DNA of 64,000 bases from positions 368,918,001 through 368,982,000 of the forward strand of contig NC_092337.1 in assembly GCF_046630445.1 (NCBI RefSeq), written 5' to 3'. Positions 10,824 through 22,895 of this stretch are shown piece by piece. Numbering within the stretch: the stretch's first letter is position 1; every line of letters starts with the position of its first letter. The stretch comes from Rutidosis leptorrhynchoides (lineage: Eukaryota > Streptophyta > Magnoliopsida > Asterales > Asteraceae). The translations under genes and the position numbers were made by a program. A model generated the notes under the pieces. That model ran no database searches. It saw only the letters and a list, made by a program, of their open reading frames with translations, and was not told the origin of the DNA.

Positions 10824-11552
10824 TCATCCTTCCCTCACTTTATGAGAACCTTCACTATCTCCAACTTTCCTCAACTTAGAATCCAACCACACATCATTCT
10901 CCTTAGCCACATGCATTAACTTAAACAATCTATCTTTTTCTTTAGAAGACAAGTTACACACAAGATGGTTACTCAAACTTTCATCTCCTCTACTTCTAGT
11001 ATCGTGGACCTGTTTATGTAATTTTCTCATAGAACGATCGATCACCGGGTCATCCTTATCTTCCTCTACCTTATCATGCGTTCTCACATAAATACGTGGT
11101 GGATTTTCCTCGTCTCCCCCACACTTAGGCCCTTCAAAATCCTCTAAATTGGAAATCACCTCATAATCAACTCGAGAATTCACCTTTTCATTCTTATTCA
11201 CTTTGATCTTTTGACCTCCAAACCGCTCAACGAGTTTTTCTACGGTTTTCTCCATTACTTTGACTACTTTTTCATCGTATTCTTCAGACTTTTCAAGTGT
11301 ATCAACAGACACATTCCCAACACAATTCTCCATTTTGTTATCACTAGATACCTGCTCATTTAATTTTCTCATTGATGGTGGTCGAGAAGGCCTACTCATC
11401 TTCGGGGTTACCAAATGTTCATCCTCTTCACATTTTGAAACTTTTTCATCCACCCTAACAAAGGTGGATACTGCCATCACCATTTCTTTCATCGGTAATG
11501 AACAAGTGGTGCTAAATGATGAACTCAACTTGGTTTCAAGAACTTGACTCAT
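10824..11552 (-). pseudogene. TR-GAG polyprotein C-terminal region
   Basis: This 242-codon frame follows the protease frame after a single in-frame TAA (codon just before 11589) and is in the same phase, so it is the natural C-terminus of one polyprotein. Near its end it has DPVIDRSMRKLHKQV and then LVCNLSSKEKDRLF. Equivalent blocks (NSSMKKLIKRI and LVSNLSPKEKEKL) occur in the plus-strand element at 34630-34740. That conservation in two diverged elements suggests a real but unnamed domain after the protease. It is charged and helical. I know no function for it. Confidence 0.7.
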
Positions 11553-11588
11553 ATTATTTAATTTCCGCTCAAGATTTTGTATCGACTC

Positions 11589-13283
11589 TTATTGACTCAT
11601 CAAAATTTCTGCATTAGTTCTTATTTGAGATTCCATTAATTCACTCGTCATACCCTCTTCAATAGATTTTCTTACCTCCTCTTTCTCTTTCACATCCGGT
11701 GCATACTTTTGAACCTGTTCATGGTTAGTATCCAACAAAAAATAATCCTGGACATCCGGTGTATGTAATGAATTAAAAATATTAATTCTTGATCTCTTAT
11801 TACCAAAAGAAATGTCCATAACCCCGGTTCTACAATTGATAAGAGCATCAGTTGTGGCAAAAAATGGACGACCAAGAATGATCGTCGGTTGGGTCTCCTT
11901 AAAGGTAGTCTCAATGTCCATAACAATAAAATTTACCGGGTAATAAAAATCCTCAACTTTCACAATCACGTTTTCTAACATACCCCTTGGAGTTCTTATT
12001 GACCGGTCTGCAAGTTGGATGAGAATATCAGTTTGTTTTAAAGTTCCCAACTCGTACCGTTCAACTAGACTCGATGGAAGTATGTTAATACTGGACCGTA
12101 AGTCCAACAAAGCCTTTTTGACATTAACATTACCCACCGTAACTGAAATTAATGGTGTCCCCGGGTCCTTAAACTTAGGTGGAAGTGAACCTGAAATTAC
12201 AGCACTCACTTTTTCAGTTAATTTTACCTTTTTGGGCAATGATGCGTTGAGTTTACGCTTTTGAACACACAAATCTTTTAAAAACTTAGCATATGCAGGA
12301 ATTTGTTTGTTTGCATCAATAAGTGGAATATTTATTTTTACTTGTTTAAATATTTCCCACATATCATCCATTTTCGGTCCCTTTTTTCCATAAGGAAATT
12401 GGTTCGGGGACTCCAAAGCCTTGGGGAATGGAATGGTATTAGTTTCCATGTCCGGTTTCCCAAACTTTTCAACTATCGGTTTTTCAACATTTAACCCAAC
12501 ACCATTACCATATGTAACATCACTTTCCTCGTTTTCAACAATGTCATCATCCACATCAAAAACAATAGAAGACTTACCTGAACCACGCTTAGTCTTTAAT
12601 TTCTCGGTTACCTCGACTTGGTTGTTATAAGTCTTTCCACTTCGCAAAGTTCCTACCATGTTTACACCATGACCTTTACCATTTTCTTTGTGATTTAGAT
12701 TTAAAACCGTGTAACTTGAAATGGTGCCCGGTGCACGTGTTGCTTTGTCTTTCGCGACATTACCAATCTCTTTTGCCAATGCTCCAATGGATTTATTTTG
12801 TGACTCTACCACCTTTCTCATTTCTGTAATGAATGCATCGATCTTAATTTCCGAACTTGAAGGTTGATTCGGTGGTGGGTTACTTTGATTAGTGTTTTGG
12901 GTTTGATAGTTTTGATTGTGGTTTTGATTTTGGTATTGGTTATTGCTTGGGTACTGATTTTGGTATTGATTTGGCGCATTTAATGTGTTGTTATTATTCC
13001 AACTGAAGTTTTGATGATCCCTCCACCCTGAGTTGTAGGTGTTAGAATAAGGATCATACTTTCGCCCTTGGACCTTGTTCACTTGCTCTTCCATACCTGA
13101 TGATATCCCCATTTTGCAACCGTGTACATAATGGGATTGATCTCCACAATTTGAGCACACGTCTTGAACCTGCACAAAATTAACACTACCACCCTGGTTC
13201 GGGTTGTTAAACATGGGAAGCAACATCTTTTTCTCATCTAATTCCTTTTCTAAATTTCTAGACGACCCTCCCGAAGTGTACAC
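11589..13283 (-). pseudogene. TR-GAG nucleocapsid knuckle and aspartic protease
   Basis: The frame starts inside gag. A CCHC zinc knuckle, CSNCGDQSHYVHGC, lies near residues 42-55, followed by an Asn/Gln-rich linker (residues about 90-145). A retropepsin-like domain covers residues 385-510. The strand after the active site (INILP) and the ILGRPFFATTDA block are conserved. The active site reads DLRSS (Asp394, nt 12102-12104) where the family has DLGAS, so the flap-side Gly is Arg. This should impair the protease. The upstream gag is in the same phase beyond a TAA at about 13293. Degeneration is mild, with only a few stops and one shift in more than 3 kb. Confidence 0.88.
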
Positions 13284-13292
13284 TTGGTTAAC

Positions 13293-13969
13293 TTAGGAAG
13301 AATTGTGAGTTTTTCGTTCAATCGAAGCTTGAGTTTTTGAACCATTGCTCAATTGCTCGAAAAATGCCCACTCATCCTCACTACTTCGAGTCATAAACAC
13401 ATCACCACTAGCCGCTAATAGGAATTGTCTATTTTGTGAATCAAGACCATCGTAAAAAACTTTGACAAGTTCCCATTTCGGTATTTCATGGTGTGGGCAC
13501 ACCCTAAGTAATTCCTTGAGACGCTCGTACGCTTCATGAAAAAGTTCACCAGACAATTGCCTAAAAGATTTATTTGCGTACGCATGTCCGAGGTCTTACT
13601 TATCTGGTAAAACTTCTCTAAAAACCGTTTTTTCATTTCCACCCAAGTATTAATACTCCGGGCGGGTAAGGATAAAAACCATTGTTTCGCCTTGTCTTTT
13701 AATGAATAAGGAAATAAGCAAAGGCGTACCTCATCGTCAGTGAATCCGTTTATCTGATTAGTAGCACAAATTTCGTTGAACTCAGTAATGTGCTCATATG
13801 GTTCCTCATTAGCCATACCTCGGTAGGTAGGCAAAATAGTAATGAGTTGAGGTCCAACCTCAAATCGCTGGTTATTTCCCGCATTCGGAGTGGGAAAAAC
13901 AATGGCTGAATGATCCTCATATTTACGCGGTTGGTAGTATGAATCTACTCCTCTTTCATCTTCAGCCAT
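13293..13969 (-). pseudogene. TR-GAG gag (capsid) region, frameshifted
   Basis: Two overlapping minus-strand frames (13969-13415 and 13556-13293) make up one gag domain split by a small indel near 13556-13562. The first part contains RLCLFPYSLKDKAKQWF and WVEMKKRFLEKFY, hallmarks of the Retrotrans_gag capsid family. The second has GELFHEAYERLKELLRVCPHH and VKVFYDGLD, its usual continuation. The start chosen at 13969 follows a leader of about 400 bp after the 5' LTR. The second part is in phase with the protease frame across one stop. Confidence 0.9.
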
Positions 13970-14371
13970 TACAATTGGTTGAACAAAAAATTCCTCCTCG
14001 TCTTCGGAATCTGATTTAGGAGAATTCAGTGGGACAATTGGATGTCACTCTGGTGGTGGTTGTGTTGATGCTGAAGCCACCGTCGACCTTTTTGATATCC
14101 TAGTATCTTTTCGATCAGCTTTTGTAGATTTCTGGAATTTCTGGATTTAAAGGCTCAAGATTCTGATCTCTCGGGCTCCGAGTTTGCATACACTAACCTG
14201 CACTTCAACAAAAACAAGAATACCTAGCGTAAAACTGACAAAAACAAAATAAAAGAAGACAATATTTTTGGATTTTTTTATGATTTTATAATTTTTATGG
14301 TTTTTCTAATTTAACAAGAAAGCAAATAAAATAAGATCTTGCAATCAAGCGCACACTTCCCCGCCAAAATT
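13970..14371 (-). other. TR-GAG leader and degraded primer-binding site
   Basis: This is the 5' leader between LTR and gag. Directly next to the LTR the minus strand reads AATTTTGGCGGGGAAG. Related elements have TTTTGGCGCCGYTGCCGGGGA, complementary to a plant tRNA. This copy looks like that site with an internal deletion, so priming would be weakened. Confidence 0.6.
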
Positions 14372-15512
14372 TGATCAGTGTCGAATGGCCGATCAAAAAT
14401 AGGCTAATTACTCTACTTTAGATAGGGTAAGCAGGATTCATTCCACGGGAAATAGTGGTTAATGGAAAGCAATTTAAGGATTGGTTTGTTTGTTTAACTA
14501 AGAGCTACCAAGATTAATCAACTAAATTAAAGCTTAAAACTTAAACTGAAGTGCAATTGAAAGTTTTGAAATGTAAACAATGAGATTAAAAGTCTTTACC
14601 CTTTCACAATCCCAATCTAGCATGCATTCATTCAAACAAGTATTATGTTTACCAAGTATTGATCAAATCTCATAGACAATATTTCTTAAGTTCATCAATT
14701 CTATTATATTGGGATTGAATAATGCAACCTAGACAATATGTCTTTATCCTTAATCTAATTAACACTAAGTTGGATCAAGAACACAATGTTAAATCACAAT
14801 AATTCAACTTGCAATAACAAAATCATAGAACGTGCATTGATCAATAATTGATTGGTTTTACAATATCATAATCTAAAAGACATAAGCATTAAAACATCAT
14901 AAACCACGTAAACTTGAATGAAATAATACATGTTTAATTGTTCATGAAAAGGATAAAGATAAGAAAACTAGCCAAGCATGTTGGTGATGATGATCATGGT
15001 TGTTTCTTGAAGTTGCATGATGAACATCACTTGAATCCTTGATTGATGATGTTTTGTGATGTGTTTTGGTGTGTTTTTGGCTCTCAAAATTGATGGAAAA
15101 GGTATGGAATTCGTAGCCTAGGGTTTCCTTTATATAGGGATGAAGTAGGGTATTCCCCAAGCATGAAATCCCTCAAATCCGGCTCTAAATTCTATCCAAA
15201 AATACGTCCAGCCGCAATTTGTGCTCACCGGGCGCAAATTACGCTCAGCCGCAAAAACCGGGCGCCTCCTTATGCCCGTTTCTGACCTGAACAAAATTTT
15301 TACCCAGGCCAGGCGCCACTTGTGCCCACCAGCCGCAATTGCGGCTGGGTCCCTTTTCCCTCACTTTTTCACATTTTAAACCCCGTTTTCGCGTTTTCGT
15401 CTTGATTCGTTACCCGTTATGAAAACCTTATAAAATAGCTTTTTAAACCTCGAATGCACAAGTAAAATTCATCTTTTAATATCAAACATGATCAGCATTT
15501 ATGAACCGATCA
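14372..15512 (-). repeat. 5' LTR of the minus-strand TR-GAG
   Basis: This 1141-bp LTR begins TGATCAGTGTCG and ends GAACCGATCA on the plus strand. The minus-strand TATA box CTATATAAAGG lies at about 15127-15137. U3 upstream of it contains a GC-rich cluster of GGGCGC, GCGCCC and CAGCCGC words at about 15208-15352. Divergence from the 3' LTR is visible but modest, so this insertion is older than the nested pair at 25-41 kb. Confidence 0.92.
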
Positions 15513-15679
15513 TACATTCACTATTTTTATACTCTATGTTACAAGCTTGAACTGTATCGGGTATAAATAGATAACAATGAATTTATTATCAATCTTTTAT
15601 AACGGAGGTGATCCTTACATCACCTTCCTTTTGCCATACACCACTAAATTAAAATTCTTAACCATTTTACCCTTCTGAA

Positions 15680-15975
15680 TAACTGTAAATTGAAATTAAC
15701 GGAATTTCATTGTGAATTGAATTAGTTACAATCGAATACGATTCACAAACTATATATAATTACAATGATCTTCTAACTATCATAACTGAAATTTGACTTT
15801 CATTGACTTTTGTAACTGACTTCTAGCTAACTTAACAAACTATAATCGTTCTACAATCACTTTGAGCTAAATGACTTCTGTATTTACTTGCTCGAGATGA
15901 TATAATCATGTTGATTGAGTTGGTGATGCTTGGTTTGCTTTTGTTGTTACTGCTGTCAGTATCTCCATTTCTCCG
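15680..15975 (-). repeat. 3' LTR of the decayed copia element
   Basis: It aligns along its length with 23846-24140, from TAACTGTAAATTG to the CTCCATT block. A minus-strand TATA-like TTATATATAG is at about 15750-15760. Confidence 0.8.
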
Positions 15976-16034
15976 CACAAGTTGGCAGTGTGTAAAGGTC
16001 ACATATGCCAATCTTGGAGATGCAATTAGGGTGT

Positions 16035-17540
16035 GGAGATCAACTTAATGCTTTGGTTAGAACATGAGAAACTTTAGATGGAGAGGGAATGAAATTAGTG
16101 ACAATCTGCCTAGCCTTAATCTTATCTCTGACAGAGTGACAGTCTATCTCTATATGATTTGTACTAGCATGATGAACAGGGTTTGATGCTAGTGCAATTA
16201 CATATTCATTGTCACATGGTATATGAATAGGAAGTTGTGTCTGAACTTGAAGATCATTCAATAAGCTTTGTAGCCAGGTTATTTCACTTGTAGAATTTGC
16301 CAATGCTCTATATTCTGCTTTAGCGGATGATCTAGATACAACTCCTCGTTTCTTTGATTTCTAAGAGATTAGACATGAGCCAAGGAATATGCAATAACCT
16401 GTTATTGACCTCCTAGATGTAGTACAATTACCCCAGTCACTGTCACAGCAGGGTTGTAGTTGTTGTGATGTAAAGGGATATTGGATGACTTTTTCTGGGT
16501 TGTTGATTGAATTGACTGAGGCTTTGTGCATCCAAGTACAAGTCAAGTCTAGTGATGATTAGGTATTTTAATCTCCCCACCAGAGTTTTGCAGAATGCAT
16601 GGTCATCTAAGAGTTCTCCAGTATTTATTGTAAGTTTGATGTTTAGATCTACAGGCACATTAGATGGCTTTTCATCAAGAATTCATGCTGTATGGAGAAG
16701 TTTTGGTGCATATTTTCCCTGAGTCATGGTAATTCCATCTTTATTTCTTAAGAATTCAATTCCAAGTACTAGTTTACTAACAGATTTTGATATTGAATGC
16801 ATCATTTAGTTGATTTTTGATGCTTGTTATGAGTTGACCATTATTACCTTTGATGAGAAGGTCTTAAACATAGATGACCAAAGCTAGGAAAGTTTTTTCT
16901 TTTCTGTACGCGAAGAGTAAAGTGTCTGCATAGCTTTGCTGAAAGTCAATGTCTATAAGAAAAGTAGTTAGTTTATTGAACCATTGCCTGTTGGTCTGCT
17001 TTAAACCATAAAGGGATTTAACTAACTTGCAGACTGAGGTGGGTGGTAGTTCTTTGTTGTATCCTTAAGGTGTTTACATGTATACCTTTTCATATAGGTC
17101 TACATGCAAGAAGACATTGTTGGCATCCATTTGTTAAATATTTCAGCAATTATGAAATACAACAGCGATTAGGGATCTGGCTATTACCATTTTTGTAACT
17201 GATGCGAAGGTTTCTTTGTAGTCTATGCATTCTTTTTGTGTAAATCTTTTTGCAACTAATATTTCTTTGTATCTTTCTATTGCGCCAACTGTGTTGATCC
17301 TATAGACCCATTTGCAGCCCACTGTGTTGATCATTTCCAATATTTCTACTACGCCAACTGTTACCCTTGAGTTTGATCCTATAGACCCATTTCCAGCCAA
17401 CTGTGTTTTTGTTTGGTGGTAGATTTGTAATAATCCATGTGTTGCTGGATTTAAGTGCATTTAGTTCTTTATTCGTTGTCTTTACCCATTTCACATTCTT
17501 ATATGCTTGTTTGTATCTATGTGGTTTCATTAGAGGATTG
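16035..17540 (-). pseudogene. Copia reverse transcriptase and RNase H remnant
   Basis: Broken minus-strand frames carry copia polymerase landmarks in order. KWVYRI appears twice (17300-17400), apparently from a local duplication of about 70 bp. VAKRFTQKECIDYKETF follows near 17200-17240, a NVFLHVDLYEKVYM-type block near 17090-17140, and the catalytic YVDD near 16860-16875, which reads Tyr-Val-stop-Asp. RNase H then shows SRRSITGYCIFLGS (about 16380-16420), MANSTSEITWLQSLL (16258-16303) and NHIEIDCHSVRDKI (about 16110-16160). At least five frame breaks are present. Confidence 0.88.
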
Positions 17541-18790
17541 ATGAAAATGATTAAGTGTCTGACATTAGGTGAATGAATGTTGTGATAATTGATGTAATTA
17601 GAATGATCAAATTTAGAAATGGATTGATTTTGGAATGGGGAATGGAGTGAAGGTAGTCTTTGTATTTATTTAGAATGGTGTGAAGTCTATTAGATGTTCT
17701 TCTAGGTGGATTAGTGTCACATGAGTGTGAGTTAGCCGTGTCAGTGTGAATCGAAGGTGTAGTGGAGTGTGTGGGTTCAAAAGAATGTTTTGTGATGAAG
17801 GAATAATTTGTGGTGAAGTTGTTCATGTTGGAATGTTTTTATTAGTTTAAGTACAAGGTGATGATGTTCAAATGGCAGGATTAGAGATGATTCATTGGTA
17901 GTTTAATTCTTGATGTGTAGAGGTGTAGTCATTGACAGTTGAGGTTGGGTTGGTTGTGTCAGTAGTGGAGTTATATGGTTTGAAAGGAAAGACTTGTTCA
18001 TTGAATGTTACATGTCTGCTTATAAAGATTTTGTGATAATTGAGATCATAGAGTGTGTATCCTTTTTGAGTCGTTGGATATCCAATAAGGACAGAAGGTA
18101 TGGATCTAGAAGAAAATTTATCATTTGAATGGGTATGAGCATTTGCTAAGGATTCAATGATTCTTAAGTGAAACAGATAAGGTGGTTTCTTATAGATGCT
18201 TTCATATGGACTCTACTTTTGTAAGGGTTTGGTAGGTAATCTATTTATAATATATGTGGTTGTGAGGATACAGTATCCCCGGAATCGAATTGGTAAATAA
18301 GATTGAAAACATATAGATCTTGCAATTTCAAGTAACTGTTTGGGTTTTTTTTTTTTTCAACTAGTGCATTTTGTTGTGATGTGTAGGGATATGTGGTTTG
18401 ATGTATTATACCGCAGGATTATTAGAACTCTTTTGAAGAGTTATTTAGGAATTATGAAATATTATCAGTCCTAATTGTTTTGATAGTGGTATTGAAGTGA
18501 TTTTATGTATAAGTATGAAAGAATTTTATTGTTGATGTAGCAGATGTTTGGAAGGTAGTATGAAAGTCAGTGTGGCCCTGGAGTAATCATCTACTATGGT
18601 CAGAAAATACTTGCAGTTGTGCACTATATTAGAATAATGACCTATTTACCCTTCTGTGCTATGGTCACAAAAGAAATAACTTATTGTGTATAGGATAATG
18701 TGCGTTTTGTGACAAGGGTCACAAAATATATTTCCTTTTGTGAATTGGACTTACAATGAATAATTTATTAAAGATTTTGGGTTTCAGATA
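17541..18790 (-). pseudogene. Copia integrase and linker remnant
   Basis: The region carries a degraded integrase on the minus strand. YFLTIVDDYS, the first catalytic Asp motif of copia integrases, can be read at about 18585-18615 with a shift. A RLPTKPLQK-like block near 18215-18240 and FPTTQKGYTLYDL-like words near 18045-18080 are the usual C-terminal core. The 17551-17826 frame is the Ser/Thr-rich linker before reverse transcriptase. No frame is intact. Confidence 0.7.
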
Positions 18791-20632
18791 ACTAGTAAAT
18801 ACCCGTGTGTTATACGGAATAGGGTTTCCTCACAATGAAGAAACCCATATTGCTTATATGTTCAGCTCGTTTCATTTCTTTCTTCTTTTAGTAAAACATA
18901 AACTCTAAACCACCCATTGCTCTTTAATTCCTAAAATCAAAAAGTGTAATTCAAAGCTAGTGATTTCGTGCATCCAATTCAAGTGTTTTCAAGGATCGAG
19001 ATAAAAATCTCAGATTTTGGTGAATTAAGTTGGGTTGTAAGTGGGTTTTATTAAAGTAAGCTTTTTATGGTTAATTCATGCTTTAAATGTATTTGTTATG
19101 CTTGATTGAGGCAAGAAATAAGTTATATATGTATTATGTGTTATTCTTGAGCCTTTGGATTGATCAAAACAAGTAGAAATCGAGTTTTAGGTATAAAAAT
19201 CTCAAAAACAGCGAGTTGATGCTGTTCTTCAGCTACCACATGAGATACAGCTTAACCATGCGGTTGAGCACACTTTTTAGGGCTCAACCACGCGGTTGAG
19301 CAAACTTTTTAGGACTCAAACACTCGGTTGAGGGCTCAACCGTACGGTTGAGGGCTCAACTACGCGGTTGAGTAGTGGTCAGCTTTTGGTAAAATTGAAA
19401 AAGGTGTAAATTTCAAACCGTAACTCCATTTTTAACAAATAAACTATCGTTCGAATCATATTGAGGTCTACTTTCCAATCATAAGGTTTTAAAACACTAA
19501 ATCAAACTTTGGGTTGGGTGTAAAAACCTCGAATTGCAGGTCTGCTGCTGTTCTTGCTCAACTGTGCGTTTGAGGCACTCACCCGTACGGGTGAAGTGTC
19601 CATTCGTGCGAGTGAGATACTAATCTATGTGAGTGAGTTTGAAAATCACTAGTACAAGTGTTAGGTCAGTCGTGCGAGTGAGGATAGTCACCCGTACGAG
19701 TGAACTAGTCAGTCGCACGAGTGAGACCTCATCCGTGCGACTGACAATGCTTGTATGTTTGGGCAAAGTGAAATTCTGACTCATTTACTATGTTACTGTG
19801 TTTATTTATTCTGATGTGTAACCTGATTGAAAAGTGTACTAATTAGAGAAATGATATTCTCATGTGATAAACGGAAAGGTGAAGGCTTAGTGATATAAGA
19901 CAACTGAGTACTTGTGCTTCCAGGTGAGTGAGACTATCTTTATGGACAAGATTATACAGTGACAAATGTAGTGATCAGTGACATGCTTATGATTATATTG
20001 TTATGAGCATGTGACCAGTGCAGTGACTATATGTGATTATGTGCGCACCCAGTGCTAACGTCGATGGTGTAATTTCGACGTAGGAGGTCAACCCTATTTA
20101 CCTTAGTGTTGGGTAATAGTGTTGGGTCCGTGATTACTGATTAGTGGTATAGTGTGAATGAAGAGTGTGTCACGTCTGGAGGACTATACCAATGATTCAG
20201 TAGTATGGGCTATCAGTATATTCTAGCTTGATCAGCTATGGGTTGCTGGTCCTCTTATGTATGGCTTTAAGTGATCTAGTAACCAGTGCCTTTAAGCTGT
20301 GCTTGATGCTTGTAGTGATGTCCACCAAGATATTGCAATTCACTTAGCGTTATGCTAATTCCCCCACTGTGTTTTGCCCTGCAGGTGTGTAATAATAGCT
20401 TTTGGTGGGTATTGCAGGGTAGTTGCAGATGTTTGACACAGTGATACTCTCATGATTTTTGTAATAAATAATATATTTGAAATGGTTTGTAATAATAACG
20501 TAACACTTGTGATTTTGTGTAATCATATATCTATGTATTTAATATATGATGTGTAAATTAGTAAGTCTTCTGCTGTGAGTGTCTTTAAAAAAAATGTGTA
20601 TGTAAAAAAGTACGGTGTTACACATTCCACTT
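18791..20632. mobile_element. Inserted LTR-like / Helitron-like block in the copia element
   Basis: This 1.84-kb block interrupts the copia coding region. Its left end on the minus strand looks like a Helitron 3' end: a short hairpin (18802-18817, stem CCGT/ACGG) a few bases before CTAG (18792-18795). Its right end, GGTGTTACA, looks like the end of a chromovirus LTR, so two elements may be joined here. It contains two striking clusters of palindromic modules: CTCAACCG...CGGTTGAG words at 19250-19380 and CTCACCCGTACGAGTGA-type words at 19555-19745. No coding frame is visible. I cannot settle the family. Confidence 0.5.
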
Positions 20633-20789
20633 TTGAGTGACTTTCAAGTCAACAATTTTCGCAGATGATGCCCTACTTGAAAGGTCCGTTTATTTCATAT
20701 GTATTGTTCCTTTGAGTGTTCAATTTTGGTTGATTATTGGAATTGTTCTCTGTTGGTTAGTTATCCAATGATAATATTCAAATGTTAAA
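20633..20789 (-). pseudogene. Copia gag C-terminal fragment between two insertions
   Basis: This short remnant is left between the two inserted blocks. It belongs to the copia element by position. Its translation is too degraded to show a zinc knuckle or protease motif. Confidence 0.4.
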
Positions 20790-22895
20790 CCACTTTTTTG
20801 ATGATAACACCAAGTCTTAAGTACTTAATACGTATAGCAACAACACAAGTTCACAAACCTACATGATCTCTAGCAAACGACCTATGCACATAATGAATAA
20901 GTCAAAAGAGTCTTTTTATAAAATGCATGTGGTCCACGGTCTGGCCTACGGTTAACCACAGGTCAGCCGTGCGTGCTTCTGTACCAAGGTTTCTACAAAA
21001 CCTTGTACACGGTCGACACCATGGTAGACCGTGGTTCGACCGCAGACCCTCTGATCAAAATGTCATTTATACAAATGAAGTTTGACCACCTCGGGGCATC
21101 TATAATTTACGAAATCATTTTCAACATGCTAAATATAATTGCCCTTTTCATATCCAAAATTTTTTTGGCCGCTAGGACACTAATCTTGATTAATCACACC
21201 TAATCATGTCTTAATGACACTTTAGCTTGTGATTAAGGATAAACACATAAGTGTTTCAAAACATATTTTTGATCCTAAAATGTACCTAATATTTAGGATG
21301 GTCACCAAGTCCCATTAGGAGATTCTCCTCCCTAATACATGTGTCGAAATATTGGGTGTGCATTATGCTAAATTTATTTAAATGACTTGTGTGACTAAGT
21401 GTGCTATATAATATCTATAAAAGCTCATTAATTATCTAGCATGATTTGTGAACTTTAAATATGATGAATGATTGCTTTCTTGAGATGAACTTAATGTTCG
21501 CATATGCTTATTTATCCATTGATAGCATTATACTTCAATGGTTAATTAATGTATCATATTTGATCTCAAATGCATGACATGTTAATATTGATACTTGGAT
21601 TATTTAAGCTTTATTAAATATGTTTTCTTGAGTCAAATGATCACATGTATGCTTTTAAGATTAAATGTTGACACATGCATGTAAGTCTTACAAAAAGAGT
21701 TTTGAAAGGTTAATATTTGTCAAAGAAAAATGACATCAACTTACCTCTTTGGGTGAGCAAGCTTATGACAAGATAAAATCAAGAAAAATATACCTCCCTC
21801 TTTGGTATTGTGTTGAAAACTTAAATGTCATTTGTGTTCAAAATTTTGCCGTTACTTTAGCTAATATGGTGACAAAGTTATGCACTTAATTCTTTTGGTA
21901 AATAGGATGGAAAGTCAAGAATGAAAGACTTACTCATTTAGTTGATGTTAAGTCGCTTTAAAGGAATAAATCCAAAAGACTTTAAGTATGTAGTACATTG
22001 CTAGTAAAATAGTGTCATTAAAAGGAAGAGGCAACATTTGTTTGTTTCTCTCTTTTTTTTTTCTTGGACTCTTGTCAATGGCAAATGGAGAAAACTCATC
22101 AACAACTATTCAAAGGAAATAAGAAGCAAGTCAAAAGATGTCATCCTTCTAACATGCTTTTGTAAGTTACATATTGAGTAAAGAAGCCAAGAGGATCAAA
22201 GACATAAAAAAGTTGCAACGGATATAATTCAAATGTGGTTCTTGATATATAAAAGCAAAGGCTTGAAGACATATGCAACTTACCTCTTTCCAACATACTT
22301 TTACATACAAATCAAGATGATCTCTTAAGCTTCAACTACATATCATTTGGGAGATCATGAGAAAGAGAAAGAGATATTCTACTTATTTAGTAGAATCATA
22401 ATGTAACTTTATGCTTATTATTTGTATTCTTAAGTTTACTTGTGAATCATTTCCTTGGGGTAATCAAGGAAGTATATTAGTTCTTGTAATAAGAACACCA
22501 CTTGACTTAGTGATTCTTCTTCTATAAAGGGATCTAGGACGATGATTAATTCCATTGGGAATTAATACTTGTCCAAGGTGAAGACAAATTTAATCTAAGT
22601 AAGTTGGTGTGGCTTGTTAAAGAACTATTGGTGTAAACGGCTCTCCACCGGGTTTGGAGAAAAAGCTTAGTGAAGCTAACTCTCGATATGGATTATCGAG
22701 GAGTGGATTAAGGTGGCTTAGTTAACATCCACCCCAACCACTATAAATCCTCGTGTTTGTGCAATTTACATTCTTTACATACTTGCATTAACAAACATAA
22801 ACGCTTTCACACTAAAAACTTATATTTTGATTGATTAAGATGTCGAAAAAGTTTTAAGAAACCACTAAGTAACTATTCGTCCCCCTCTAGTTACA
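20790..22895 (+). mobile_element. Long solo LTR, SIRE/Maximus-like
   Basis: About 2.1 kb begins near TGTTAAACC with TTTTTTGATGATAACACC and ends with TTCGTCCCCCTCTAGTTACA. Both ends are typical of long SIRE-type copia LTRs. A TATA box (TATAAAAG) lies at 21416-21423. Its U3 includes a GC-rich cluster of CACGGTC/GACCGTG half sites at about 20935-21055. The conserved stretch with GGTGTAAACGGCTCTCCACC (22631-22650) is also typical of these LTRs. It sits inside gag of the decayed copia element. A clean 5-bp duplication was not found, so the ends are approximate. Confidence 0.6.

Larger units (their letters stand above)
6450..15512 (-). mobile_element. Gag-protease-only LTR retrotransposon (Ty3/gypsy, TR-GAG type), minus strand
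   Basis: Two LTRs in the same orientation (6450-9064 and 14372-15512) bound a 5.3-kb internal region that encodes only gag and an aspartic protease on the minus strand. The 5-bp target duplication TACAT is intact at 6445-6449 and 15513-15517. The LTR ends are TGATC...GATCA. A G-rich polypurine tract lies next to the 3' LTR and a degraded primer site next to the 5' LTR. No reverse transcriptase, RNase H or integrase is visible, so the element is non-autonomous. It matches the published class of terminal-repeat elements with a gag domain. The left LTR is longer because two other elements inserted in it. Confidence 0.9.

Noticed and set aside
21416-22895. A host gene with exons in the SIRE-like LTR
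   Set aside because: No open frame or splice pattern; the start and end sequences and the position inside gag fit a solo LTR better.
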